Of a DNA stretch of 5,373 bases, positions 1 through 5,373 are shown piece after piece. Under the pieces are notes generated by a model, which did no database searches, was not told the origin of the DNA, and was given only the letters and a program-made list of their open reading frames with translations. A program made the translations under genes and the position numbers. This DNA is from Prevotellaceae bacterium (GTDB lineage: Bacteria > Bacteroidota > Bacteroidia > Bacteroidales > UBA932), in assembly GCA_031275145.1 (NCBI GenBank), contig JAISPE010000040.1, positions 1 through 5,373 on the forward strand, written 5' to 3'. Positions within the stretch are counted from its first letter, which is position 1, and each line of letters starts with the position of its first letter.

Positions 1-5
1 TTTCA

Positions 6-37
6 TTTGCGTATATGAATATTTTGTTATTACTTTG
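6..37 (+). promoter_or_regulatory. Candidate Bacteroidota-type promoter for the FabK-like gene
   Basis: TTTG at 6-9 could serve as a -33 element. TTACTTTG at 30-37 matches the Bacteroidota -7 consensus TAnnTTTG at 7 of 8 positions, and the spacer is 20 nt. Transcription would begin around 43-45, giving a leader of about 25 nt that is rich in A and T. The consensus is established for Bacteroides; use of this site is inferred. Confidence 0.4.
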
Positions 38-69
38 CCGCATTATATTTAAAATTAATAACAGACAGA

Positions 70-1020
70 ATGGGAAATAGGATTACAGATTTGTTAAAGA
101 TAAAATACCCTGTCATTCAGGGCGGGATGGTATGGTGCAGCGGCTGGAAGCTGGCATCGGCAGTGAGCAATAACGGCGGACTGGGACTTTTGGGCGCGGG
201 GTCGATGACGCCGGACGTTTTGCGCGAACATATTACGAAATGCAGGGCGGCGACAAAACAGCCTTTCGGAGTGAATGTTCCACTGATATATCAGGAAATC
301 GACGGGATAATGAAAGTTATCATTGAAGAAGGAGTAAAAATTGTGTTCAGTTCTGCCGGCAACCCCAAAACATGGACAGGGAAGTTAAAAGACAGTGGAA
401 TCACCGTTGTTCATGTCGTATCAAGTTCAAAATTTGCAAAAAAAGCCGAAGATGCCGGCGTTGATGCAGTCGTAGCCGAAGGTTTCGAGGCCGGAGGGCA
501 TAACGGACGGGAAGAGACAGGTACTTTCGCGCTTATACCGCAGGTACGCAAAGCCGTATCGCTGCCGCTGATTGCGGCGGGAGGCATAGGAACAGGGGAA
601 GGAATACTGGCGGCTATGAGTCTCGGCGCAGACGGAGTGCAGATGGGTACACGTTTTGCCCTGTCCGAAGAAAGTTCGGCAAGCGTGGAATTTAAACGGC
701 TGTGTATAACTCTGAACGAGGGCGATACCCTGCTGTCCCTGAAAAAACTTTCGCCCGCGCGATTAATCAAAAACGAACTTTTCAACAAAATAAAAGAGCT
801 GGAAGACAGGGGTGCAGACGCCGACGAATTACTGGAACTGCTCGGACGGGGACGTACACGAACGGGCATGTTTGACGGCGATTTGGTTAACGGCGAACTC
901 GAAATAGGACAGATCACCTCGCTAATCAGGGAAATCGAGCCGGTGGAAACAATTATGAAAAAAACCGTATCGGAATTTAATAATGCCCTGAAAAAGTTAA
1001 AATCGACAGACGGGTGGTAG
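70..1020 (+). CDS. FabK-like enoyl-ACP reductase / nitronate monooxygenase family flavoprotein
   Basis: A 316-residue cytoplasmic FMN-dependent oxidoreductase of the NMO/FabK TIM-barrel family. Visible family signatures are QGGM (17-20) near the N-terminus, PFGVN (65-69), AGNP (96-99), AEGFEAGGHNG (136-146), AAGGIGTGEG (169-178, phosphate-binding loop) and VQMGTRF (190-196). His144 lies in the EAGGH motif and falls at the same number as the conserved histidine of pneumococcal FabK. Length is typical of the family. FabK reduces enoyl-ACP in the last step of fatty acid elongation; relatives oxidise alkyl nitronates. Sequence alone does not separate the two, so no symbol is given; the overall pattern looks closer to FabK. 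The ATG at 70 is the natural start because ITDLLKIKYPVIQGGM is the usual family N-terminus. No Shine-Dalgarno site is seen. The yggS-like gene follows after 21 nt, probably in the same transcript. Confidence 0.9.
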   Translation: MGNRITDLLKIKYPVIQGGMVWCSGWKLASAVSNNGGLGLLGAGSMTPDVLREHITKCRAATKQPFGVNVPLIYQEIDGIMKVIIEEGVKIVFSSAGNPKTWTGKLKDSGITVVHVVSSSKFAKKAEDAGVDAVVAEGFEAGGHNGREETGTFALIPQVRKAVSLPLIAAGGIGTGEGILAAMSLGADGVQMGTRFALSEESSASVEFKRLCITLNEGDTLLSLKKLSPARLIKNELFNKIKELEDRGADADELLELLGRGRTRTGMFDGDLVNGELEIGQITSLIREIEPVETIMKKTVSEFNNALKKLKSTDGW

Positions 1021-1041
1021 TTTAACGGCTAAATTTCAGTT

Positions 1042-1746
1042 ATGAACGATATAATCGACAATATAAAAAACATCCGTAACCGTATGACGCTGGCGTGCGA
1101 AAAAGCCGGACGGGAAGCCGGTTCCGTCAGGTTACTGCTTGCAACGAAGACTGTCGCTCCCGACAGAATCCGTACGGCAATCGAAGCGGGCGAAACCCTG
1201 ATCGGCGAAAACAGGATTCAGGAATTTGCCGCGAAAAACCCCGAACTGTCCGGTTTAAAATACGAACGTCATTTCATCGGGCATCTGCAAACGAACAAAA
1301 TAAAGGACATGCTTAAATATGACGTCAAGTGCATACAGTCGCTGGACAGCATGGAGCTGATGCACAGTCTCGACCGGCGTTTACAGTCGGAAGGACGGTC
1401 GATAGACGTCATGGTGCAGGTCAATACATCCTTCGAGGCAAGCAAGTTCGGATTAAATCCCGGCGATGTTTTCTCATTTCTGAAAGAGTTGAAAAAGTAT
1501 GATACATTGAAGCTGAAAGGTTTTATGACAATAGGACTTTTCGATTCCGATACGGAAGCCGTTCGCCGTTCATACACGCGGTTAAGAGAGATTAGGGACA
1601 GGGCGATATCCGAAGGAATCGTGCCGCCCGAAAGCAGTGAACTGTCGATGGGTATGAGCAGCGACCTCGAAACGGCGATAGAAGAAGGCGCTACAATTGT
1701 GAGAATCGGGACAGCCATATTCGGAACAAGAACTTCAAATCGGTAA
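1042..1746 (+). CDS. yggS: YggS/PLPBP-family pyridoxal phosphate homeostasis protein
   Basis: A 234-residue member of the YggS/PROSC (PLPBP) family. This single-domain TIM-barrel protein, of the alanine-racemase N-terminal fold, binds PLP and helps balance vitamin B6 and amino/keto acid pools; no enzymatic activity is firmly established for the family. The PLP lysine is Lys36 in LLLATKT (31-37), the same number as in E. coli YggS. Other signatures are GENRIQE (55-61), HFIGHLQTNK (77-86), QVNTS followed by KFGL in the middle, GFMTIG, LSMGMSSDLETAI (201-213, phosphate-binding region) and VRIGTAIFG (220-228). Length is normal and nothing is missing. The start at 1042 places Lys36 correctly. The 21-nt gap after the flavoprotein gene holds no good promoter, so co-transcription is likely. 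Confidence 0.95.
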   Translation: MNDIIDNIKNIRNRMTLACEKAGREAGSVRLLLATKTVAPDRIRTAIEAGETLIGENRIQEFAAKNPELSGLKYERHFIGHLQTNKIKDMLKYDVKCIQSLDSMELMHSLDRRLQSEGRSIDVMVQVNTSFEASKFGLNPGDVFSFLKELKKYDTLKLKGFMTIGLFDSDTEAVRRSYTRLREIRDRAISEGIVPPESSELSMGMSSDLETAIEEGATIVRIGTAIFGTRTSNR

Positions 1747-1765
1747 TGTTTCCGAAAAAATGATG

Positions 1766-1773
1766 TAATTTTG
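1766..1773 (+). promoter_or_regulatory. -7 promoter box for recN (TAATTTTG)
   Basis: TAATTTTG is a perfect match to the Bacteroidota TAnnTTTG element. It sits 19 nt after the yggS stop and 21 nt before the recN ATG, so transcription would start near 1780 with a leader of about 15 nt. No TTTG is found at the expected -33 position, so the site may be weak or need an activator. Its position suggests recN can be transcribed separately from the two upstream genes. I see no LexA-like operator, but I cannot exclude a lineage-specific SOS box. Confidence 0.5.
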
Positions 1774-1794
1774 CACTAAAATCAGTATCAGACA

Positions 1795-3450
1795 ATGTTA
1801 AAAGAATTGAATGTCGAAAATTATGCACTGATAGACAAATTAAATATCAGTTTTTCAGAAGGGATGAGCATCATCACCGGAGAGACGGGAGCGGGAAAAT
1901 CAATCCTTCTGGGTGCGCTGTCGCTTGTTCTGGGCAGTCGCGCCGATTCCAGTGTCCTGAAAAACACCGGACGAAACTGTATTGTCGAAGGAGTTTTCCA
2001 CATCGAAGGCTACGGTCTGGAATCTTTTCTGGAAGAAAACGACATCGATTATGCGTCCGACTTAATCATCCGCCGTACGATCAATCCCGCCGGCAAGTCG
2101 AGGGCGTTCGTCAACGATATCCCCGTCAATGCCGCCATAATCAAAGATATATCCCACCGTTTGCTTGATATACATTCGCAGCATCAGAACCTGCTGCTGT
2201 CGAGCAGCAAGTTTCAGCTTTCGGTGATTGACGCGGTAACGGAGTTCGGATCTCTGAAAGACGAATATCTCAAATACTTCAATACATACAGGTCGGAAGA
2301 AAAAAAACTGGAAGACCTGCTTGCCCGCAGCGCCAGAGCAAAAGAAGATTACGGCTATATCAAATTCCAGTTCGAACAGTTGCAGCAGACAAACCTTAAA
2401 GCGGACGAACAGGACGGGCTGGAAATTGAAATCCGGGAACTTTCCAGTATAGACGAAATAAAATCGGGATATGAAAAACTGACGGCGCTTATGTCGAATG
2501 AAGAAATATCCGTCATAAACATGTTGAAAGAGGCGGAAAACGTTCTTGGCAAGCTGTCGAAAATACATTCTTCGTCAGGCGAACTTTTCGGCAGGCTGAA
2601 AGATATTCTGGTCGAGATAAAAGATATCGGCGAGGAAGTAAACCGTATAAACGGTTCGCTGGAAATCAATCCCGAACGGTTATCGGCTGTCGAAAGCCGC
2701 CTGAATGTCATATACGATTTACAGCAAAAACACCGTGTTGCTACCGTCAGCGAACTGCTCGACATACAGGAAAAATACGGCAGATCGCTAAGCGAGATCG
2801 AAGATTTTGACGAAACAATATCCAAAACTCAAAAAGCGGTAAACGAAAATCTTGCCAAAGTGCGGGAGCTTTCGGCACGGATTTCCGCTTTAAGGCAAAA
2901 ATCCGTCCCGCCGGTAGAAAAGCATGTCTCGGAATTGCTTAAACTGCTGGGAATGCCAAATGTAGTATTTAAGGTGGAACTGACACGCTCCGAACATTTT
3001 TCGTCCGACGGAGCGGATAATATCACATTTCTGTTTTCGGCAAACAGGGACATGCCGCCGAAAGAAATCTCGAAAGTCGCATCGGGCGGGGAAATGTCCC
3101 GTTTGATGCTGGCTCTTAAATCGCTGCTGGTAAAAGGCATTAATTTGCCGACAATTATCTTCGACGAGATAGACACCGGCGTATCGGGCGAAGTGGCCGA
3201 TAAAATGGGAAATATCATCAAAGAGCTGTCGAAAAAAGCACAGGTGATCAATATCACCCACTTACCCCAAATCGCAGCAAAAGGAAATACTCACTATCTG
3301 GTGTATAAGGAAGATACGGCATCTTCGACGCATACCAGAGTCCGCAGATTAGACAGTGACGAACGTGTCATGGAAATAGCAAAGATGCTGAGCGGCAGCA
3401 AAATTACCGACGCAGCAATAGAACATGCAAAAAACCTGATGAGTTTATGA
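1795..3450 (+). CDS. recN: DNA repair protein RecN (SMC-like ATPase)
   Basis: A 551-residue RecN, close to the 553 of E. coli. RecN is a cytoplasmic SMC-like ATPase recruited early to double-strand breaks, where it promotes end cohesion and RecA-dependent recombination. The N-terminal head carries Walker A GETGAGKS (29-36) and the Q-loop region DIHSQHQNLLL (125-135). Residues from about 150 to 370 form the long charged helical segment expected for the antiparallel coiled coil. The C-terminal head carries the ABC-type signature ASGGEMSR (429-436), Walker B TIIFDE (453-458) followed by IDTGVSGEVA, and the H-loop histidine His489 in THLPQIAAKG. All ATPase motifs are intact. The start is supported by the family N-terminus MLKELNVENYALID. 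It is preceded by its own -7 box and followed by 373 nt without a convincing gene. Confidence 0.98.
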   Translation: MLKELNVENYALIDKLNISFSEGMSIITGETGAGKSILLGALSLVLGSRADSSVLKNTGRNCIVEGVFHIEGYGLESFLEENDIDYASDLIIRRTINPAGKSRAFVNDIPVNAAIIKDISHRLLDIHSQHQNLLLSSSKFQLSVIDAVTEFGSLKDEYLKYFNTYRSEEKKLEDLLARSARAKEDYGYIKFQFEQLQQTNLKADEQDGLEIEIRELSSIDEIKSGYEKLTALMSNEEISVINMLKEAENVLGKLSKIHSSSGELFGRLKDILVEIKDIGEEVNRINGSLEINPERLSAVESRLNVIYDLQQKHRVATVSELLDIQEKYGRSLSEIEDFDETISKTQKAVNENLAKVRELSARISALRQKSVPPVEKHVSELLKLLGMPNVVFKVELTRSEHFSSDGADNITFLFSANRDMPPKEISKVASGGEMSRLMLALKSLLVKGINLPTIIFDEIDTGVSGEVADKMGNIIKELSKKAQVINITHLPQIAAKGNTHYLVYKEDTASSTHTRVRRLDSDERVMEIAKMLSGSKITDAAIEHAKNLMSL

Positions 3451-3532
3451 GATACTCTCCGGATCGCTTTTTCTTTAAGTATGGAAAGATTAATAAAGTA
3501 TAACGCTCCTTCCCGCATGGAGAAGAGTATAT
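3451..3532. other. Intergenic stretch after recN, nothing recognised
   Basis: I find no gene, tRNA or strong terminator here. A T-rich patch at about 3468-3475 lacks a GC-rich stem in front of it. ATACTC (3452-3457) and GAGTAT (3525-3530) are complementary but about 67 nt apart, too far for an ordinary terminator. Confidence 0.5.
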
Positions 3533-3664
3533 CACTGTATTTTTGTTCCCGGGGTCTCCGGGATGCCAGCTGCACACTGTAATTTTGTTCCCGGAGTCTC
3601 CGGGACGTCAGCTACACACTGTAATTTTGTTCCTGGAGTCTCCGGGACGAAAACTGCGCACTGT
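3533..3664 (+). repeat. Three tandem 42-bp repeats plus a partial fourth, each with a hairpin
   Basis: Units are 3533-3574, 3575-3616 and 3617-3658. A fourth begins with CACTGT at 3659-3664 and then diverges. Each starts CACTGTA, continues with a T-rich TTTTGTT and then a near-palindrome. Units 1 and 2 differ at 5 of 42 positions, and units 2 and 3 at 6. The palindrome is TCCCGGAGTCTCCGGGA in unit 2 (3589-3605), a 7-bp stem with a GTC loop, or 8-bp arms around one T. Unit 1 (3547-3563) and unit 3 (3631-3647) each carry one change that becomes a G-U pair in + strand RNA. There are no spacers, so this is not a CRISPR array. The T-rich run precedes the stem, so these are not standard terminators on either strand. 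Function is unknown. Confidence 0.95.
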
Positions 3665-3780
3665 ATTCCACAAAAACAAAATAAAATTTACAAAATAACA
3701 TCCGGCATATTGCCGATTATTGTGATTTTGTCAATAAAACAAATACCCGATTTTCATGCGTCCCTGTGACTTTAAAAAAT
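3665..3780. other. AT-rich intergenic DNA between the repeats and the nuclease promoter
   Basis: This stretch is clearly richer in A and T than the flanking genes and shows no convincing coding sequence. It contains a small hairpin (3703-3715). The end of the stretch runs into the promoter of the first nuclease gene. Confidence 0.6.
3703..3731 (+). terminator. Weak terminator-like hairpin
   Basis: CGGCA (3703-3707) and TGCCG (3711-3715) form a perfect 5-bp stem with a TAT loop. It is followed by an interrupted T-rich run, ATTATTGTGATTTTGT. It could end transcription coming from recN and the repeats before the nuclease promoter. The stem is short and the T-run is broken, so the call is tentative. 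Confidence 0.25.
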
Positions 3781-3794
3781 ATCCTTTATCTTTG
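3765..3794 (+). promoter_or_regulatory. Promoter of the first PD-(D/E)XK nuclease gene
   Basis: TATCTTTG at 3787-3794 is a perfect TAnnTTTG -7 box. A weak -33 candidate, TGTG at 3765-3768, lies 18 nt upstream. Transcription would start near 3800-3802, with an A/T-only leader of about 22 nt before the ATG at 3824. This box lies outside the tandemly duplicated segment, so the second nuclease gene has no copy of it. Confidence 0.6.
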
Positions 3795-3823
3795 CAGTCA
3801 TATTTATAATAAAATTTAAAGAT

Positions 3824-4762
3824 ATGAGTACACAGGAGCAGGAAGACATACATCCGAAATCATGTATAATCGCCAATCCGATATACGACACAGTATTCAA
3901 AAAGTTGATGGAAAATGAGCGGATAGCGAAATTCTTCCTCAGCACGATTCTGGAGCAGCAGATTGTATCCATAGATGTCCGTCCGCAGGAATTTACTTAT
4001 AAGGACAGCATACCCGACCGGAGTACCGAGGATACCGGCTATTCCGTTTTCCGTATTGACTTTATGGCGACAGTCAAAACAGGCAGCGGCGAACATAAAA
4101 AAATCCTGATTGAAGTACAGAAATCGTATGAAGAAGACGATCTGATGCGTTTCCGAAACTATCTCGGCGAACAGTATAAAAAGATGGACACGGTCGACGG
4201 CGTGGAACTGATTTTGCCCATTACGACAATTTATGTCATCAATTTCAATCTTAAAGGCATAAAAAGTGCATGTATCAAAGTCGATCGAAATTATATAGAC
4301 ATGATCGGCAAAAAGCCTGTCGAAGCACGTGCCGCGTTCATCGAGAAACTGACACATAACAGCTATGTTATTCAGGCAGGAAGAATTTCAGATGACCGGT
4401 ATGCAACCAAACTGGACAAACTGCTGAGCCTTTTCGAACAGAACCATTTCATCATAGGAAAAATAGGCAAAACCTATCCGCATCCCCAGGACGACGAAGA
4501 CATACATCTCATTACTTCTGTCCTGCACGAGATGATGGCCAATCCGGAAGAACGGGCCAAAATCGAAAAGGAAGAAGAAGTTCTGCGTATTATGAAAGCC
4601 CGTTACGGAAAGAAAAACAAAGTTATCGAAAAACAGGCCAAAACTATCGAAGAACAGGAAAGAACTATTAAAGATAAAGACAAAACTATCGAAGAAAGAG
4701 ACAAAACTATCGAAGAAATGTTCAGGCAAATTGCAGAATTGAAACGTTTGTTCAACAAATAA
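3824..4762 (+). CDS. PD-(D/E)XK nuclease family putative transposase (Rpn/PDDEXK_2-like), copy 1
   Basis: A 312-residue protein resembling the PDDEXK_2/Rpn family, often annotated as 'PD-(D/E)XK nuclease family transposase'. Characterised Rpn proteins are DNA endonucleases linked to RecA-independent recombination and to toxicity during phage defence; the role here is inferred. Family features are NPIYDTVFKKLM (18-29), RPQE (53-56), the catalytic strand pair with Asp79 in FRIDF and Glu97/Gln99 in ILIEVQK, MRFRNYLGEQY (108-118), LPITTIYVINF (131-141) and LTHNSYVIQ (176-184). The nuclease core therefore looks intact. The tail from Lys266 to Lys307 is six heptads of the KTIEERD type, likely a helical or coiled-coil oligomerisation segment. 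There is no signal peptide or membrane segment. The start at 3824 follows a perfect -7 box and matches the start of copy 2. The second copy begins 12 nt after its stop. Confidence 0.85.
   Translation: MSTQEQEDIHPKSCIIANPIYDTVFKKLMENERIAKFFLSTILEQQIVSIDVRPQEFTYKDSIPDRSTEDTGYSVFRIDFMATVKTGSGEHKKILIEVQKSYEEDDLMRFRNYLGEQYKKMDTVDGVELILPITTIYVINFNLKGIKSACIKVDRNYIDMIGKKPVEARAAFIEKLTHNSYVIQAGRISDDRYATKLDKLLSLFEQNHFIIGKIGKTYPHPQDDEDIHLITSVLHEMMANPEERAKIEKEEEVLRIMKARYGKKNKVIEKQAKTIEEQERTIKDKDKTIEERDKTIEEMFRQIAELKRLFNK
4619..4744 (+). repeat. Six in-frame 21-bp heptad units in the nuclease C-terminus
   Basis: Consecutive 21-bp units encode KVIEKQA, KTIEEQE, RTIKDKD, KTIEERD, KTIEEMF and RQIAELK. Units at 4640, 4682 and 4703 share the identical 15 nt AAAACTATCGAAGAA, so expansion at the DNA level is likely, not only protein-level periodicity. 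Ile recurs at every third heptad position. The early heptads have little other hydrophobic residue, so the coil may be weak until the last two. Confidence 0.85.
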
Positions 4763-4774
4763 AAATTTAAAGAT

Positions 4775-5373
4775 ATGAGTACACAGAAACAGGAAGAAAT
4801 ATATCCGAAATCATGTATAATCGCCAATCCGATATACGACACCGTATTCAAAAAGCTGATGGAAAATGAACGGATAGCGAAATTTTTCCTCAGCACGATT
4901 CTGGAGCAGCAGATTGTATCCATAGATGTCCGTCCGTATAAGGACAGCATACCCGACCGGAGTACCGAGGATAGCGGCTATTCCGTTTTCCGTATCGACT
5001 TTATGGCGACAGTCAAAACCGGCAGTGGCGAACATAAAAAAATCCTTATTGAAGTACAGAAATCGTATGAAGAAGACGATTTGATGCGTTTCCGGAACTA
5101 TCTCGGCGAACTGTGTAAAAAGATAGACAGGGTCAACGGTGCAGACATGATTTTGCCCATTACGACAGTTTATGTTATCAACGTCAATCTTAAAGGCATA
5201 AAAAGTGCATGTATCAAAGTCGATCGAAATTATATAGACATGATCGGCAAAAAGCCTGTCGAAGCACGTGCCGCGTTCATCGAGAAACTGACGCACAACA
5301 GCTATGTTATTCAGGCAGGAAGAATTTCAGATGACCGGTATGCAACCAAACTGGACAAACTGCTGAGCCTTTT
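4775..5373 (+). CDS. PD-(D/E)XK nuclease family putative transposase, copy 2 (3' end outside window)
   Basis: This is the tandem paralogue of the preceding gene. It is open from the ATG at 4775 to the window edge (199 complete codons), and the C-terminal part is not visible. It keeps NPIYDTVFKKLM and the catalytic residues, numbered Asp75, Glu93 and Gln95. It lacks the four residues QEFT that follow RP in copy 1, through a clean 12-nt in-frame gap between 4936 and 4937. Fourteen residues are substituted, ten of them clustered where copy 1 has residues 117-141 (for example QY to LC, FN to VN). No stop or frameshift is seen. The gap after copy 1 is only 12 nt and has no promoter box, so it is probably translated from the same mRNA. 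Whether it is functional, especially without the conserved QE, is uncertain. Confidence 0.85.
   Translation, partial: MSTQKQEEIYPKSCIIANPIYDTVFKKLMENERIAKFFLSTILEQQIVSIDVRPYKDSIPDRSTEDSGYSVFRIDFMATVKTGSGEHKKILIEVQKSYEEDDLMRFRNYLGELCKKIDRVNGADMILPITTVYVINVNLKGIKSACIKVDRNYIDMIGKKPVEARAAFIEKLTHNSYVIQAGRISDDRYATKLDKLLSL

Larger units (their letters stand above)
3811..5373 (+). repeat. Tandem gene duplication, 951-bp period (second copy cut by window end)
   Basis: Copy 1 spans 3811-4761 and copy 2 starts at 4762, the last base of the first gene's TAA stop. Both begin AAAATTTAAAGATATGAG. Similarity stops abruptly upstream of 3811 and 4761. Hand alignment of 612 comparable positions gives 31 substitutions (about 95 percent identity) and one 12-nt gap in copy 2, corresponding to 3986-3997. 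Substitutions are uneven: 8 in 3811-3985, 7 in 3998-4171, 14 in 4172-4246 and 2 in 4247-4434. No flanking inverted repeats or target-site duplications are evident, so this looks like a tandem duplication rather than two insertions. Confidence 0.95.

Noticed and set aside
411..917. 168-codon antisense ORF opposite the FabK-like gene, and similar long antisense ORFs opposite yggS and recN
   Set aside because: The peptides are Ser/Pro-rich or otherwise low in complexity, as expected for the reverse complement of GC-rich codons. The + strand genes have complete family motifs.
1030..1037. TAAATTTC as a -7 box for yggS
   Set aside because: It ends 4 nt before the ATG, so transcription would begin at or past the start codon. 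Read-through from the upstream gene is simpler.
3452..3530. Terminator for recN formed by ATACTC and GAGTAT
   Set aside because: The arms are about 67 nt apart and only 6 bp long, and no T-run follows.
3533..3664. CRISPR array
   Set aside because: The units abut directly with no unique spacers, and the period of 42 bp is all repeat.
3563..3769. 68-codon ORF starting inside the 42-bp repeat
   Set aside because: The start lies within repeat unit 1, there is no start signal, and the tail is an AT-rich translation. It is kept only as a finding on the open frame, not as a gene.
3860..4357. 165-codon antisense ORF in copy 1, with a similar 161-codon antisense ORF at 4811-5296 in copy 2
   Set aside because: They recur only because the two genes are duplicates. 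The predicted peptide is Phe/Cys-rich and unlike a known family, while the + strand carries clear nuclease motifs and mostly synonymous differences outside the patch.
3811..5373. Insertion sequence with terminal inverted repeats
   Set aside because: No inverted repeats or target duplications are visible around either copy. The 'transposase' label comes from family naming only.

Overview
The window reads as chromosomal DNA of a Bacteroidota member, most likely of the Bacteroidales type. Three things suggest this. Matches to the Bacteroidota -7 promoter element TAnnTTTG lie just upstream of three genes. None of the starts has a convincing Shine-Dalgarno site; the leaders are short and rich in A and T. 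The proteins also resemble that group's versions of their families. The phylum call is an inference from these signs, and no rRNA or species marker is present.

Layout: positions 1-3450 hold three ordinary housekeeping genes, all on the + strand. They are a FabK/nitronate monooxygenase-family flavoprotein (70-1020), a YggS/PLPBP-family PLP-binding protein (1042-1746) and the DNA-repair ATPase RecN (1795-3450). The first two are 21 nt apart and are probably co-transcribed. recN has its own perfect -7 box in the 48-nt gap before it. Motifs and lengths look intact in all three.

Positions 3451-3823 contain no convincing gene. They hold three head-to-tail 42-bp repeats plus a partial fourth. Each unit carries a 17-nt near-palindrome, and the changes between copies keep it pairable as RNA. 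An AT-rich stretch follows, with a weak terminator-like hairpin and then a clear TAnnTTTG promoter box.

Positions 3824-5373 hold a tandem pair of PD-(D/E)XK 'transposase'/Rpn-family nuclease genes. The first is complete (312 aa) and ends in a heptad-repeat tail. The second is cut by the window edge. The duplication unit starts at the last base of the first gene's stop codon and excludes the promoter, so the second copy probably depends on read-through. By hand alignment the copies differ at 31 of 612 positions plus one 12-nt in-frame gap. The differences are very uneven: 14 fall in one 75-nt patch, and only 2 in the following 188 nt. This suggests recombination or gene conversion between family members.

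The first half is conserved core genome. The second half is an accessory patch where repeats and duplicated nuclease genes are diversifying. I see no complete novel system, but the repeat hairpins and the mosaic nuclease pair deserve a closer look.
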